From Bacteriovoracaceae bacterium UBA6261 (GTDB lineage Bacteria; Bdellovibrionota; Bacteriovoracia; Bacteriovoracales; Bacteriovoracaceae), in contig DJVH01000096.1 of NCBI GenBank assembly GCA_002440825.1, positions 5,674-69,673 on the forward strand: a stretch of 64,000 nucleotides of DNA, given 5' to 3'. Made by a program: the position numbers and the translations under genes. Shown piece by piece: positions 18,042 to 27,760 of this stretch; the stretch's first letter is position 1; every line of letters starts with the position of its first letter. The notes under the pieces were generated by a model. The model saw only the letters and a program-made list of their open reading frames with translations. It did not search any database and was not told where the DNA came from.

Positions 18042-20046
18042 TCATTCCTGCCATTCGCGCCATCCAGTAGGAAAATAAATAATCCGCTCCTGCCGCTTTA
18101 TTTGTTTTGCTGCTTCCGCCGTTAAAATGAAAAGCAGAATCTTTCCAGATGAAATTTGAACCTAGCCCCAGACCTTCAAAAAGGGGATAGGAATCCACAC
18201 CTTGATAGTGGTATTCCACCGGTTGTTTTTCTTTAAACGATTTCCAGGGAAGTCTAGGCCACCAGGAGAGTGTCCAGTCGGGTTTGAATGAATAATTATA
18301 AAACGTATCATACTTCGATCTGTTGACAGGAATTTCTTTAAGCGATGTCAAGGCCGTTGAATACTCCTGGTTCCAGACGGCTTCCAGTTCTTTTTTCTTA
18401 TAGCCATCGTTGATTTCATTAGCATCTTTCACATCAAAACCTTCTTTGATTGCAAAGGTGTAGGCGGCAATCGTAAGAAAATCTCTTTTCGTTCCGGCCA
18501 TATCTTTCCATAGTTTCACTAAATTTTCTCTTCCGGCGTCTGCCAGATCTTTTTCTCCAAGAGAGTCTGCAATCAGAATTTCTGTGAGGAGACTGACTGT
18601 GGAGAGATTGATACCGCTCCAGTCAGCGACACCACCCACGTGTACAGTGCCTTCAATATTCAACATCTCTTCGCCTCGAAGATCTTTTAAAAAACTTTGT
18701 CTGAATTCTTTCTTGTCTTTTTTATCCCCTGTCGCGAGGGCCTTTAATCCATAGGCCATCGCCTTATTGTTGATCTTTTTAGCGATTGCAAGATCTGGCA
18801 GACGCTTCATGTGAAGAAGCAATTCATTTCGCAACTGCTGTTGTGAATCGGGAAGAATATTATACGCCCAGATAAAACCGTGAAGGATTCCCTTTAGCAT
18901 GTCGTTGTTGCCACCTTCCAGCCAGACGACATTTGAATAGTCACCTGTCCCGCGATGAAGTTTTTCCCCCAAAGACGTTTCACCGTTATAGGCCATGGCC
19001 GTTCTGGCAAACTCTTCTTTGCTTCCAGTCACATCCATCAACAACATTAAACCTTTGAGCGATTTTTTCACCTGCTCCAGGGCCGATTCATCTTTAGTCA
19101 CTTTGTATTTCATTGCCATTGATCCCAGATACATTCCCGTCCAAAGCGAACCGTCGCCATCCATGGTATAGCGGGAAAATTTTCCTGACTGGGTAAACTC
19201 CGCTCCCGAAAAAAGCCCGACTTCATTTAAATGGTGCTTGCCCATATCGGTTTCAAAATGTTGATTCTTTTCCGCGAGTGTATAGGCGTAGGCATTTCTG
19301 CGCTGAATTTCTTCCACCAGTGAAATTTTATCCGGCGTCTTGTTCACCACGCGAAGAATGTTTTTATTGGATTTATAAAAATCATAATCGGTAAAATCAT
19401 AAACCATGAATTGCCGTTTATTTTTATAATCTTCTCGGTCTTCGAAAGACTTCGGCCATTTTTGATCATGATACCAGCGATTGATTTTCAGCTCGAGAAT
19501 GCCGCTTAATAAGTGCAGGAGAGTCGAGTTCTCATGAGATTTTGATTCAACTCGCGTTCTTTTATTTTCCCAAAGCGGGGCCACGTCCAGATTGCGGACT
19601 TCAATAAACGATTCATTAAAAGTTTCATTCTTCCTGACGAGGTTCTCTGTTGTAAAAAAGGCATCGGCATGAATTCTTTCAACAACGTCCAGTTTCTTTT
19701 TGAAGCTGTCAAACGAGCGAGTTTCACCCTCGGCAGAGCGAAGAAAATCTCCTTCTCGCAGATGATACGTAATGACATAGTCATTCTGGGATTGATCAAA
19801 GACCGCTTCACCGGTCCAGATTTCCTGCACCGTCAGATTTTCAAATAAAAAAGAATCGTAAGTATGTTCTCTGATGACATCAATTTTTCCGCCATTCAGT
19901 CTGAATTCCATCTGGCCTGCATATCGTCCGTGAAGCGAACTTTCGCCTTGAAAGAGAACTTTTTTATTGAGCAGTTGAAGTTCTGTGGAATGAGCTCTCT
20001 GGAGCAAAAAGAGGGCGGCGATAAAAAGGAAAAGAATGTGCTTCAT
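18025..20046 (-). CDS. Large secreted protein of unknown family
   Basis: A 673-residue protein with a signal peptide (residues 1-20, ILFLFIAALFLLQRAHS) and AGGA before the ATG. The first 200 residues look beta-rich (KVLFQGESSLHGRYAGQMEF), the middle and end are alpha-helical with repeated pairs of helices (around SLWTGMYLGSMAMKYKVTKD, WLEGGNNDMLKGILHGFIWA, VHVGGVADWSGINLSTVSLL), as in alpha/alpha-toroid glycosidases or lyases. I do not recognise a catalytic motif. A carbohydrate-active role is only a structural guess. It is a single gene, convergent with the small membrane protein. Confidence 0.75.
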   Translation of the reverse strand: MKHILFLFIAALFLLQRAHSTELQLLNKKVLFQGESSLHGRYAGQMEFRLNGGKIDVIREHTYDSFLFENLTVQEIWTGEAVFDQSQNDYVITYHLREGDFLRSAEGETRSFDSFKKKLDVVERIHADAFFTTENLVRKNETFNESFIEVRNLDVAPLWENKRTRVESKSHENSTLLHLLSGILELKINRWYHDQKWPKSFEDREDYKNKRQFMVYDFTDYDFYKSNKNILRVVNKTPDKISLVEEIQRRNAYAYTLAEKNQHFETDMGKHHLNEVGLFSGAEFTQSGKFSRYTMDGDGSLWTGMYLGSMAMKYKVTKDESALEQVKKSLKGLMLLMDVTGSKEEFARTAMAYNGETSLGEKLHRGTGDYSNVVWLEGGNNDMLKGILHGFIWAYNILPDSQQQLRNELLLHMKRLPDLAIAKKINNKAMAYGLKALATGDKKDKKEFRQSFLKDLRGEEMLNIEGTVHVGGVADWSGINLSTVSLLTEILIADSLGEKDLADAGRENLVKLWKDMAGTKRDFLTIAAYTFAIKEGFDVKDANEINDGYKKKELEAVWNQEYSTALTSLKEIPVNRSKYDTFYNYSFKPDWTLSWWPRLPWKSFKEKQPVEYHYQGVDSYPLFEGLGLGSNFIWKDSAFHFNGGSSKTNKAAGADYLFSYWMARMAGMISENE

Positions 20047-20106
20047 GATTTTGTCCTGATTGAAGTTCAGAGGACTGACTTGCTATCAGACAACGAAAAT
20101 CTTCGC

Positions 20107-20149
20107 AAAGAGAAAGTGAGTCTCTCAAGGGAAATTGAGAGACTCACTT
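20107..20149 (-). terminator. Long hairpin terminator after the glyoxylate gene
   Basis: A perfect 15-bp inverted repeat (left arm 20114-20128, right arm 20135-20149, AAGTGAGTCTCTCAA and its complement) with a 6-base loop, followed on the minus strand by TCTCTTT. It lies just beyond the malate synthase/isocitrate lyase stop at 20168 and is the likely end of that transcript. The T tract is interrupted. Confidence 0.65.
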
Positions 20150-20167
20150 AGTTGCTATAGAAAAAAG

Positions 20168-23100
20168 TTATGCTTGAATTTGATTTTCCATCTGAGTGCC
20201 GGCCGGTACCGATGGAGGTCTGTGCGTGTGAGTGAATTGTGCCTCTTCAGTCGATCCTTTGAGAGCAATGGTAGAGGCTTCACCTCTGCTGACTGTATTG
20301 GCGACCAGATCGAAATACCCTGTTCCCACTTCGCGTTGATGTTTAGTCGCCGTATAACCGATGGCCTCTGCGGCGAATTCCTGTTCCTGCAATGACGAGT
20401 AGGCGGTCATGCCGAGCATTTTGTATTGATGAGCGAGTGTGTACATTGAGAAATTGAGAGCATGGAATCCGGCAAGAGTGACGAATTGAAATTTATATCC
20501 CATCGCCCCCAGCTCGCGCTGAAAAGACGCTATGGTTGCAGCATCAAGTTTCTTTTTCCAGTTAAACGATGGAGAACAATTGTATGCGAGAAGTTTGTTA
20601 GGGAATTTATCTCTAATGGCTTCAGCAAAGCGACGGGCCTCTTCAATGTCAGGAGTTGATGTTTCACACCAGACCAGGTCTGCGTAAGGTGCGTAGGCGA
20701 GTCCGCGCGCAATCGCAATGTCGAGTCCGTTTTTCACTCTGAAAAATCCTTCAGGTGTTCGTTCACCGGTTAAAAATTGATGATCATAAGGATCAATATC
20801 ACTGGTCAACAATGTGGCCGCCTGAGCATCAGTTCTTGCGATGATAAGGGTGGGAACGTCCAGCACATCAGCTGCCAGCCTTGCTGCAGTTAATTTTTTA
20901 ATGAACTCACTTGTTGGCACCAGGACTTTTCCGCCGAGGTGTCCGCATTTTTTTTCTGAAGCGAGCTGATCTTCAAAGTGAACACCGGCCGCGCCTGCAG
21001 CAATCATCTGCTTCATCAATTCATAGGCGTTGAGAACGCCACCGAATCCAGCCTCGGCATCGGCAATGATCGGTGCCAGCCATTCGCGTGTAATATTTCC
21101 TTCTGCACTTTCGACCTGGTCAGCGCGGATAAGAGCAGCATTGATTTTTTTCACAACATTGGGAACTGAATCGGCCGGATACAAACTTTGATCCGGATAC
21201 ATTTCGCCGGCCAGGTTGGCGTCGGCCGCCACTTGCCATCCAGACAGGTAAATGGCCTTTAAACCTGCGCGAACTTGCTGCACGGCCTGGTTACCTGTGA
21301 GTGCACCGAGAGCATTAATATATTTTTCTTCATTTAAAAGTCGCCATAAATTTTCCGCTCCCATTCGCGCAATCGAATGTTCAATCCGGTATGAGCCGCG
21401 AAGTTTCAGCACTTCTGCTGGAGTATAATCTCTCGTGATTCCTTTCCAGCGAGGGTCTTTTTTCCAGAGCGTTTCCAGTTTTGAAGTCTCTTCAATTCCA
21501 TTTGGCATGTTATTTCTCCTTTTGTGTGTAGGAATGGTTGTAGTTTCAAACGGACTTGTTGTCGTGAGGAAAGGCTCCAGTGTGCTTGCAGTAAACAGAG
21601 ACATTCCGTCGAGCGTAGCCTTTTTCAAAAGATTGATTTCATCAATCTTTTCTTTTTCAGTCATTGTTTCGTTTTTCAGAATATCGATAAGAAAAGGCTG
21701 CTGTTCTTTTAAAAATAAATCCCGGATCAGATCATCAGTGACCATCATGCCTTCATCAAGTTGCACGTTATAGTTTTTCCATTGCCAGACCTGTGCGCGG
21801 GAGATTTCAAGAGTGGCGAGGTCTTCCATTAAATTATTGTGGGCCACACAACCGAGTCCTTTTTCAAGGCCAACAAGGTAGGCAATTGCCACCTGAATAT
21901 TGGTTGTCAGTCCTTTAATGGTTCTAGGACCGCTGCCTTCCATAATCAAATTTGGATCTTCAGGAAAATCTTTGTCGATGAATTCCAGCTGATTCTTTTT
22001 TGGAAAACATTTCAGAGCTGGACCGATAAAGTAGGGATGAGAAACCCAACAGCCATCGTGTCCTAATTTAAATTCATTGCTTTTGTCTTCAGTGACTTTT
22101 CTTGTCTGAGCGTCCCGCGCTTCTTTATCTTTTCCCGGTGTGAAGGCCGACATTCCTCCAATGGCAAAAGCTCCGCGACGGTGACAGACATTGACGAGTT
22201 TCTTTGCGTAGTTTTCCATCCATGGTTTTTTCATGTTGATTTCAGCGCGGTCGGCACTGATTCTGTTTGGATGGTTTTTAAGTGTTTTAATGTCGGAAAA
22301 GATTTTATCCCAACGGCCCACGTTCATTCCTACACAATGATCGCGCAACTCATAGAGAATTTCTTCCATATTGAATGCTGCCGGAAGAGTTTCAATCAGA
22401 AAAGTTGCGCGCAAAGTGCCTTTTGGGTGGCCGAGTTCTTCTTGTAACGAGACAAATAAATCATTCCACCACCAGGCTTCCATTGGATACTCAAGTTTAG
22501 GAATATAATATTTTGGTGTTTTGTGTAGAGAGAGAAGGTGGTGAGCTGTGTGATAAAAACACATGGCGAGATCAAGCAGTCCTGCAGAAACAAACTGACC
22601 GTCAATTTTTATATTTACTTCCTGAAGATGAAGACCTCGCACCCTAACCATGATTCCGGCCATGTCATCCGGATCGAGTCTATAGATTTTGCCTTCACTT
22701 TCTTTTTGATAAGAAAGATCGCCGACACAAGCACCAATGACATTGAAGTAGCCATCGATAACATTTTTCCACGTCGGTCTCATTGAATCTTCAAAATCCA
22801 GCATGGCCATGTCGGCCCTTGCTCCGTCAGAATTTCGCGAGAGCATATTGATGACCATTTTTGCATCATTGACCGGCCCGGTGATTTCAACACGACGGCA
22901 TTTTAAATCTTCTGGAATCGGAGCGACTTTCCAGCCGGGAAGAGAAGACTCCGCTCTCAGAGACTCACGTCTAGGAATGGCTCCCTGATCGTAGGATTCC
23001 TGTTTTCTTCTTCTGCAGGCGAGAAGTTGATTTCGTCTTATTTCCATTTTGCGATGAAGATTTGTAAGGAGATGTAGAAATGAAGGCTCAAATAATTTAA

Positions 23101-23173
23101 GGCAGCGTTCACCTTCAGCATTCAATGCTCCTGTGGAAATCTGAACGGCCTCGTTTAATGAATGGTAACTCAT
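20168..23173 (-). CDS. aceB/aceA: Malate synthase - isocitrate lyase in one open frame
   Basis: One frame of 1001 residues encodes both glyoxylate-shunt enzymes. Residues 1-about 540 are malate synthase A type: [57 protein letters not shown]. After a Thr-rich linker ([20 protein letters not shown]) residue 556 is the Met that begins a full-length 446-residue isocitrate lyase, with the catalytic KKCGH at about residue 741. Each part has the normal stand-alone length. The linker DNA contains AAAGGAG at ideal distance from that Met, so isocitrate lyase could also be made separately. Domain order is opposite to the nematode fusion, where isocitrate lyase is first. A ScfR-type regulator is divergent. 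Readthrough after stop-codon loss and true fusion are both possible. Confidence 0.93.
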   Translation of the reverse strand: MSYHSLNEAVQISTGALNAEGERCLKLFEPSFLHLLTNLHRKMEIRRNQLLACRRRKQESYDQGAIPRRESLRAESSLPGWKVAPIPEDLKCRRVEITGPVNDAKMVINMLSRNSDGARADMAMLDFEDSMRPTWKNVIDGYFNVIGACVGDLSYQKESEGKIYRLDPDDMAGIMVRVRGLHLQEVNIKIDGQFVSAGLLDLAMCFYHTAHHLLSLHKTPKYYIPKLEYPMEAWWWNDLFVSLQEELGHPKGTLRATFLIETLPAAFNMEEILYELRDHCVGMNVGRWDKIFSDIKTLKNHPNRISADRAEINMKKPWMENYAKKLVNVCHRRGAFAIGGMSAFTPGKDKEARDAQTRKVTEDKSNEFKLGHDGCWVSHPYFIGPALKCFPKKNQLEFIDKDFPEDPNLIMEGSGPRTIKGLTTNIQVAIAYLVGLEKGLGCVAHNNLMEDLATLEISRAQVWQWKNYNVQLDEGMMVTDDLIRDLFLKEQQPFLIDILKNETMTEKEKIDEINLLKKATLDGMSLFTASTLEPFLTTTSPFETTTIPTHKRRNNMPNGIEETSKLETLWKKDPRWKGITRDYTPAEVLKLRGSYRIEHSIARMGAENLWRLLNEEKYINALGALTGNQAVQQVRAGLKAIYLSGWQVAADANLAGEMYPDQSLYPADSVPNVVKKINAALIRADQVESAEGNITREWLAPIIADAEAGFGGVLNAYELMKQMIAAGAAGVHFEDQLASEKKCGHLGGKVLVPTSEFIKKLTAARLAADVLDVPTLIIARTDAQAATLLTSDIDPYDHQFLTGERTPEGFFRVKNGLDIAIARGLAYAPYADLVWCETSTPDIEEARRFAEAIRDKFPNKLLAYNCSPSFNWKKKLDAATIASFQRELGAMGYKFQFVTLAGFHALNFSMYTLAHQYKMLGMTAYSSLQEQEFAAEAIGYTATKHQREVGTGYFDLVANTVSRGEASTIALKGSTEEAQFTHTHRPPSVPAGTQMENQIQA
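21506..21521 (-). promoter_or_regulatory. Internal ribosome binding site and start for isocitrate lyase
   Basis: Inside the joined frame, the minus strand reads AAAGGAGAAATAAC immediately before the ATG at 21508 that begins the isocitrate lyase domain. Spacing and strength match the best ribosome sites elsewhere in the window. It suggests that a separate 446-residue isocitrate lyase is translated, with or without the fused form. Confidence 0.65.
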
Positions 23174-23184
23174 AATTGCCTCCG

Positions 23185-23268
23185 GTTAGCGTGAGAATAA
23201 TTTTAGTGCTAACAAAACATCTTCATGATAAGCATTGGCGAATTGAAATCGAAAGCGAATTTTCGCTT
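23185..23268. promoter_or_regulatory. Candidate operators between the glyoxylate gene and its regulator
   Basis: The 153-base divergent spacer holds two inverted repeats: GTTAGC (23185-23190) with GCTAAC (23208-23213), which includes TTAGTGCTAA, and AAGCGAA-TT-TTCGCTT (23253-23268). Either could bind the divergent HTH regulator. No defined promoter boxes are convincing. This is pattern-based inference only. Confidence 0.3.
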
Positions 23269-23326
23269 AAAAATTTTTTTCGCGCGCATGTATTACTTAA
23301 AGTTTTTCTCGTTAAAGGAAAAAATT

Positions 23327-24760
23327 ATGTTAAAGAAAAAAACGGTTTTAAAATTCATTCTCGGATTAAAAATCAGACAACTTCGCATCAGACAGGAATT
23401 GTCTCTTAAAGAACTTGCCGACATCGCAGATCTCTCTGTCTCTTACCTGAATGAAATTGAGAAAGGAAAAAAATATCCCAAGATTGAAAAACTTGCAGCT
23501 CTCGCTGAAGGACTCAAAATCGATCTGGGGGAATTGCTGTCTTTTAAAACCGGACGCAATCTGCATCCTCTCCTGAAGTTCATGGAAAGCGATATGGTGG
23601 AAAATATTCCGCTGGAGCTGTTTGGTCTTTCTGAATCCGATGTTGTTGAACTGATGGGACATGATCCTGAAAAATTTGCCTCTTTTGTTCTCACTGTTCT
23701 TCAGCTCACTCGCGCATATGATGTGAAAATGGAAGATGTCTATTCAGCTGCGCTGAGATCATTCATAGAGGCCCATGAAAATTATTTTTCTGAACTTGAA
23801 AAGATTGCCAAAAAAATGAGAAGCGAATGGAGTCTTTCTTCCGAAGATAAATATTATGAGGAATTAAAAACAATTCTTCAGCGCAAATACAATTACGAAA
23901 TTGATGAACAAGTCCTGGCCGATGACGTTTTACTTGCGGACAAAAAAGTCCTGGCCAAAAGAGCAAAGATCAACAAACTTTATCTTCATTCGTCGCTGAC
24001 CGATGAACAGAAGACATTTTATATAGCTTGTGAACTTGGACATATTATTCTTGGCCATGCGAGCGATAGTCAGGATCATTCTTTTTCAGTGACATTGCAA
24101 AATTATCGTTCTCGCTATTTTGCAGGAGCCTTGCTCCTGGAGGAGAAAAATTTCTCGAAAGATTTAAAGCAATTTTTCAGTCAGACAAAATTTGATGGAT
24201 CTCTTTTTCTCCAGTTGATCAGGAAATATAAAGCGAACTCTGAAACCTTTTTTCACCGGCTGACTCAGATGTTTTCCGCTCACTTTAAAATTGATGATAT
24301 TTTCTTTCTTGAAGTTCATGAAGAAGATGGTGCTGTGAAGATTAAAAATGAATTGCATCTGACTCAGTTGCACGGTCCTCATGGTGTAAGGATGAGCGAG
24401 CATTACTGTGAGCGATGGATTGCGGTCAAAAGCCTGAAGCAGGTGCAGAATTCTCCGGTGGCCCTTGCTCAGATTTCCATTGCTGAAAACGGCAGCGAAT
24501 ATTTTTCTCTTTCTCTGGCAGAGTATTCACCCCATTTGAAGAACCGTATTTCCTATACCATCGGCTTTGCTCTTCGCCCCGAGCTCCGGAGTATTATTAA
24601 ATTCCTTGACGATAAATCACTCAATAGAATTCCCATAGGGCAGACATGCGAGCGATGCGCAAAACTGGATTGTGCCGAGCGGACAACTCCGGCCACGCTT
24701 TACCTGAAAAAAATACGGGACATTGATTCTGCCCGCAGAATTGTCGAGTTAACTTCTTAA
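23327..24760 (+). CDS. ScfR/RamB-like transcriptional regulator (XRE HTH, IrrE-like, C-terminal Cys motif)
   Basis: A 477-residue regulator. The start at 23327 is chosen for AAAGGAAAA just upstream. Residues about 12-65 form an XRE helix-turn-helix (IRQLRIRQELSLKELADIAD, SVSYLNEIEKGKKYPKIEKL). The centre has an ImmA/IrrE-like segment (FYIACELGHIILGH) in which the first His of HExxH is Cys, so it is not a likely protease. The end holds GQTCERCAKLDCAERTTPA, the Cys signature of the short-chain fatty acyl-CoA regulator group that includes RamB and PrpC-type regulators of acetate, glyoxylate and methylcitrate genes. Its divergent position from malate synthase/isocitrate lyase fits that role closely. 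Confidence 0.88.
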   Translation: MLKKKTVLKFILGLKIRQLRIRQELSLKELADIADLSVSYLNEIEKGKKYPKIEKLAALAEGLKIDLGELLSFKTGRNLHPLLKFMESDMVENIPLELFGLSESDVVELMGHDPEKFASFVLTVLQLTRAYDVKMEDVYSAALRSFIEAHENYFSELEKIAKKMRSEWSLSSEDKYYEELKTILQRKYNYEIDEQVLADDVLLADKKVLAKRAKINKLYLHSSLTDEQKTFYIACELGHIILGHASDSQDHSFSVTLQNYRSRYFAGALLLEEKNFSKDLKQFFSQTKFDGSLFLQLIRKYKANSETFFHRLTQMFSAHFKIDDIFFLEVHEEDGAVKIKNELHLTQLHGPHGVRMSEHYCERWIAVKSLKQVQNSPVALAQISIAENGSEYFSLSLAEYSPHLKNRISYTIGFALRPELRSIIKFLDDKSLNRIPIGQTCERCAKLDCAERTTPATLYLKKIRDIDSARRIVELTS

Positions 24761-24788
24761 GGGTATAGTTCGATCAACGGAGACATTT

Positions 24789-25220
24789 ATGCTATTTGAA
24801 CTTGAGAAAGTAAATAAAGTGGCTTTCGACGATATGAATACAGTTCACCTTGAAGAGCTGGAACTCGCCAACACTCTTTATGATTACCTGACGACAACAA
24901 AAGAACACGATCATTCAAAGATTGAAAAAATGCTCGAAGAGTTTGCTTTTCATCTTCGCGATCATTTTTTGTTCGAAGAAGACATGATGAGAGAAACCAA
25001 CTGTCCGATACTGTCCTGCCATGAAAGCGAACATAAACGCGTTCAAAAAATTATGTTTCAGATTTTTACAGAATATGCCCGCACAAAAGATGTGCGTTTA
25101 CTGCAATTTTATTTTGAACGCGAATTTAAATCGTGGATTGAAAATCACATCGTGACAATGGATACCGTCACTGGTGCTTTTTTAAATGATCCTTCTGTTT
25201 TCGAGGGAAAAAGCTGCTAG
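24789..25220 (+). CDS. Bacteriohemerythrin
   Basis: A 143-residue four-helix protein with the di-iron ligand set of hemerythrin: VHLEEL (first His), HFLFE (HxxxE), HESEH (HxxxH) and HIVTMD (HxxxxD). It binds oxygen reversibly in an oxo-bridged di-iron site and may sense, store or deliver oxygen. It starts 28 bases after the regulator stop with CGGAG before the ATG, so it may be co-transcribed with it. Cytosolic. It ends 4 bases before the convergent mgtE stop. Confidence 0.92.
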   Translation: MLFELEKVNKVAFDDMNTVHLEELELANTLYDYLTTTKEHDHSKIEKMLEEFAFHLRDHFLFEEDMMRETNCPILSCHESEHKRVQKIMFQIFTEYARTKDVRLLQFYFEREFKSWIENHIVTMDTVTGAFLNDPSVFEGKSC

Positions 25221-25224
25221 CAGA

Positions 25225-26550
25225 TCAGAGCAAAATTCCTTTGAGGAAAAGGGAAGCGACTGTGAAGTAAATGATCAAGCCCGTGACGTCGACGAGTGTG
25301 GCGACGAAAGGCGCTGAAGATGTCGCGGGGTCTAGTCCCACTCTGCGAAGGAAAAAGGGCAACATGGATCCAGCGAGAGTTCCCCACAAAACAATTCCAA
25401 TGAGGCTGCAGGACACGGTGAGGGCCACCAGAAAATAATGTTCCCCGTAAAGGGTTTGATGATTCGGCCAAAGTAAAATACGAATCATACCTATTAATCC
25501 AAGAATACAACCGAGAGAAAGTCCTGCTAGAAGTTCCCTGGAGAAGACACGCCACCAGTCTTTTAAACGCACTTCACCGAGCGCCATGGCACGGATGATG
25601 AGTGTCGTTGCCTGGGACCCGGAATTACCGCCGGAACTGATGACAAGCGGGATAAATAGAGCGAGTACGACGGCCTTGGCAATTTCGCCTTCATAATGGC
25701 TCATCGCTGTCGCTGTAAACATCTCACCGATGAAAAGGGCCATCAACCAACCAGCGCGCTTTTTGATCATAGTGAGGAGATCGATTTCAAGATACGGCTC
25801 GCCCAAGGCTTCCATACCCCCGATCTTCTGGATATCTTCTGTCGCTTCTTCTTCGATAACTTCGATGACGTCATCTCCGGTAATGATCCCTTTCATGACA
25901 TTGGTTTCGTCGACAACGGGCAGAGCGAGAAAATTGTGATTCGAAAAAGTTTTAGAAATGCTTTCCTGATCTTCGTCCTGCAAAACTGTGACGATATCTG
26001 TGTTCATTATTTCTGAAATAGTAATTTTGGCATCGGCCAGGAAAAGTTCACGAAGAGAAACAACTCCGAGAAGCACTTGATGTCGGTCGAGAACGTAAGC
26101 GTAGTAAATCGTCTCAATCTGGGACTTCGATTGGGCCCGAAGATAACGAATGGCCTCTTCAACCGTCATTTCTGGTCGGAGGCGGGCAAAGCGTGAATTC
26201 ATCAAACCACCGGCTTCATCTTCAGCGTAGGCCATAAGCGCCTTCACTTCAATCATGGTGGGGTAGTCGAGATAGCGCATATTGGTCTTTTGCTCTTCTT
26301 CATCCATGTTCTGGAGAAGATCGGCAATATCATCGGGAGCGAGCAGGCGCATCCAGCTGCGTTTTTCAGCGGCCGGGAGTTCCTGGAAAATTTCTAGCTG
26401 GTAATCGGAAGCGAGATTAAGAAACAGGTCTTCCTGGTCCATACGGCCCAGCATTTTGAAGATAGTCTCCCGCTCAGCATGGGTCAGACCCTGCCAGTGG
26501 GCGAGCAGATTCTCGAGTGACAAATCGTCGTTCAAAAGGTTTGTTTCCAT
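25225..26550 (-). CDS. mgtE: Magnesium transporter MgtE
   Basis: A 441-residue channel-type Mg2+ transporter of normal length. The order is N-terminal helical superhelix domain (residues about 15-125), two CBS domains (about 130-250; VLLGVVSLRELFLADAK, VVDETNVMKGIITGDDVIEV) and five transmembrane helices from about residue 280. The pore region shows PLVISSGGNSGSQATTLIIRAMALGEV with the family's NSGSQ motif. It has only a weak ribosome site (GAGCG). It stands alone and is convergent with the hemerythrin gene. Confidence 0.97.
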   Translation of the reverse strand: METNLLNDDLSLENLLAHWQGLTHAERETIFKMLGRMDQEDLFLNLASDYQLEIFQELPAAEKRSWMRLLAPDDIADLLQNMDEEEQKTNMRYLDYPTMIEVKALMAYAEDEAGGLMNSRFARLRPEMTVEEAIRYLRAQSKSQIETIYYAYVLDRHQVLLGVVSLRELFLADAKITISEIMNTDIVTVLQDEDQESISKTFSNHNFLALPVVDETNVMKGIITGDDVIEVIEEEATEDIQKIGGMEALGEPYLEIDLLTMIKKRAGWLMALFIGEMFTATAMSHYEGEIAKAVVLALFIPLVISSGGNSGSQATTLIIRAMALGEVRLKDWWRVFSRELLAGLSLGCILGLIGMIRILLWPNHQTLYGEHYFLVALTVSCSLIGIVLWGTLAGSMLPFFLRRVGLDPATSSAPFVATLVDVTGLIIYFTVASLFLKGILL

Positions 26551-26637
26551 CGTGTGCGCTCAATGTGTGTTTTCAATTGTTAATTAAACGCTCCCGCCAT
26601 TAAAGGCAACACTTTTAAGGACTATGTTGAAAATTCT

Positions 26638-27138
26638 TCAGATCATCTCAAGAAACCGGTCGCAGATTTCTGTGAGGTGGGCCGCTTTATGAGGTTTTTC
26701 CAGAGTGGACAAGATCTGCCTTCCCATAACGTTCATTCCCAGGAAGGAAAGCTGCAGCCTCATAATGGCCAGGGCCTGGGAACCGCCCCCGCCGCTTGCC
26801 GAGGCAATCAGGGCAGATTTGTTGTTGAAATTCTCCCTCCAGTTTTTAGTCGACCGGCTGACCCAGGCGATAAAGTTGGAAAAGACCGGGGGAGGGGCGC
26901 CATTATACTCAGGTGCCACAAAAATGATGGCATCGGACTCTAAACTTTCTTTGTATTGGAACATTAATTTTTCTGCAGAATGATGGGCTTCGGCCTGGCT
27001 TGTGTACATCGGCAGGTTCATCTCAACTAAATTAAGGACACTGACCGTAGCGTGATTTGCTTGCAGATGATGTTTGATTTCTAAAGCGAGGTCAAGGTTC
27101 TTTCCCACACTTGCAACGACTATCGAGATTTTTTTCAT
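26638..27138 (-). CDS. NADPH-dependent FMN reductase family protein
   Basis: A 166-residue flavodoxin-like protein. The start at 27138 (MKKISIVVASVGKN) is preferred to an open 26-codon extension because GGGGCC precedes it and the fold begins there. FMN-loop features are VASVGKNLDLA, the FVAPEYNGAPPPVFSNFIAW segment (equivalent to the usual PEYNxxxPxxLKNxID) and SASGGGGSQALAIMRLQLSF. Such enzymes reduce quinones, azo dyes or FMN with NAD(P)H; the substrate here is unknown. It is a single gene. Confidence 0.88.
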   Translation of the reverse strand: MKKISIVVASVGKNLDLALEIKHHLQANHATVSVLNLVEMNLPMYTSQAEAHHSAEKLMFQYKESLESDAIIFVAPEYNGAPPPVFSNFIAWVSRSTKNWRENFNNKSALIASASGGGGSQALAIMRLQLSFLGMNVMGRQILSTLEKPHKAAHLTEICDRFLEMI

Positions 27139-27330
27139 AAAAGGCCCCGGTTTTAATGTAACAAGATATCTTTTCACAGCAGGCTTCTGAAGTCTAGGCC
27201 CAAGTTTATATAGCAAAATACTTGAGTGTTAATAGACTTTTTTAATTATTAAAATGTATGCACATCCTAAAGGTCGTACCTAAAAAGTGCGATAATGAGT
27301 TAACGAAATAAAGTAAAGAAAGGTTTATCT

Positions 27331-27753
27331 ATGAAGCCCCAAAATTACTCAGTCCTGCTCGTTGATGATATTGCCGATATGAGAGAACTGATTGCTTATG
27401 AACTTGAGTCGCTTGGAGTGAATATCTACCATGCTTCAAATGGTGAAGAAGCTTATCAGATTTATTCTTCTCATCAGATTGATTTCATCGTCAGCGATGT
27501 AAACATGCCAAACGGTAATGGTGTTCATCTCATTCGCAAGATCAACAATCAAAGACTGAACCTGCCGCCCATTGTTCTCATGACAGGCTTTTCCACTTTG
27601 ACAGAAGAGGATGCTCAAAAACTGGGTGTCATCAGAATTTTTGAAAATCTGCTGGATCTCGCTGAAATAAAAAATTTAGTGCAGGAACATATGATGAAGT
27701 CGAAGTCTTCGCTCTTTTCAGAAGGGAAGCCTCACCTGAGTAAGGCTTCCTGA
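27331..27753 (+). CDS. Single-domain response regulator receiver, atypical C-terminal half
   Basis: A 140-residue receiver domain with no output domain. Acidic pair VDD at residues 11-13, phospho-acceptor Asp in IVSDVNMPNGNG near residue 56, and conserved Thr in LMTGFS. The position that normally has the Lys-Pro of the fifth strand reads GVIRIFENLLDL, so the conserved Lys is missing. Such receivers may be phosphorylated poorly or be locked. RBS AAAGG lies upstream. No kinase gene is adjacent; the nearest is the degraded kinase at 3351-4109. Confidence 0.88.
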   Translation: MKPQNYSVLLVDDIADMRELIAYELESLGVNIYHASNGEEAYQIYSSHQIDFIVSDVNMPNGNGVHLIRKINNQRLNLPPIVLMTGFSTLTEEDAQKLGVIRIFENLLDLAEIKNLVQEHMMKSKSSLFSEGKPHLSKAS

Positions 27754-27760
27754 AAAAATG

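Noticed and set aside
20168..21508. Isocitrate-lyase superfamily domain considered as a PEP mutase for phosphonate synthesis
   Set aside because: It has the KKCGH catalytic motif, full isocitrate lyase length and is joined to malate synthase; PEP mutase lacks this motif.
27724..27749. 8-bp inverted repeat GGAAGCCT / AGGCTTCC at the end of the receiver gene
   Set aside because: No T tract follows on either strand and it lies inside coding sequence, so I do not call it a terminator.
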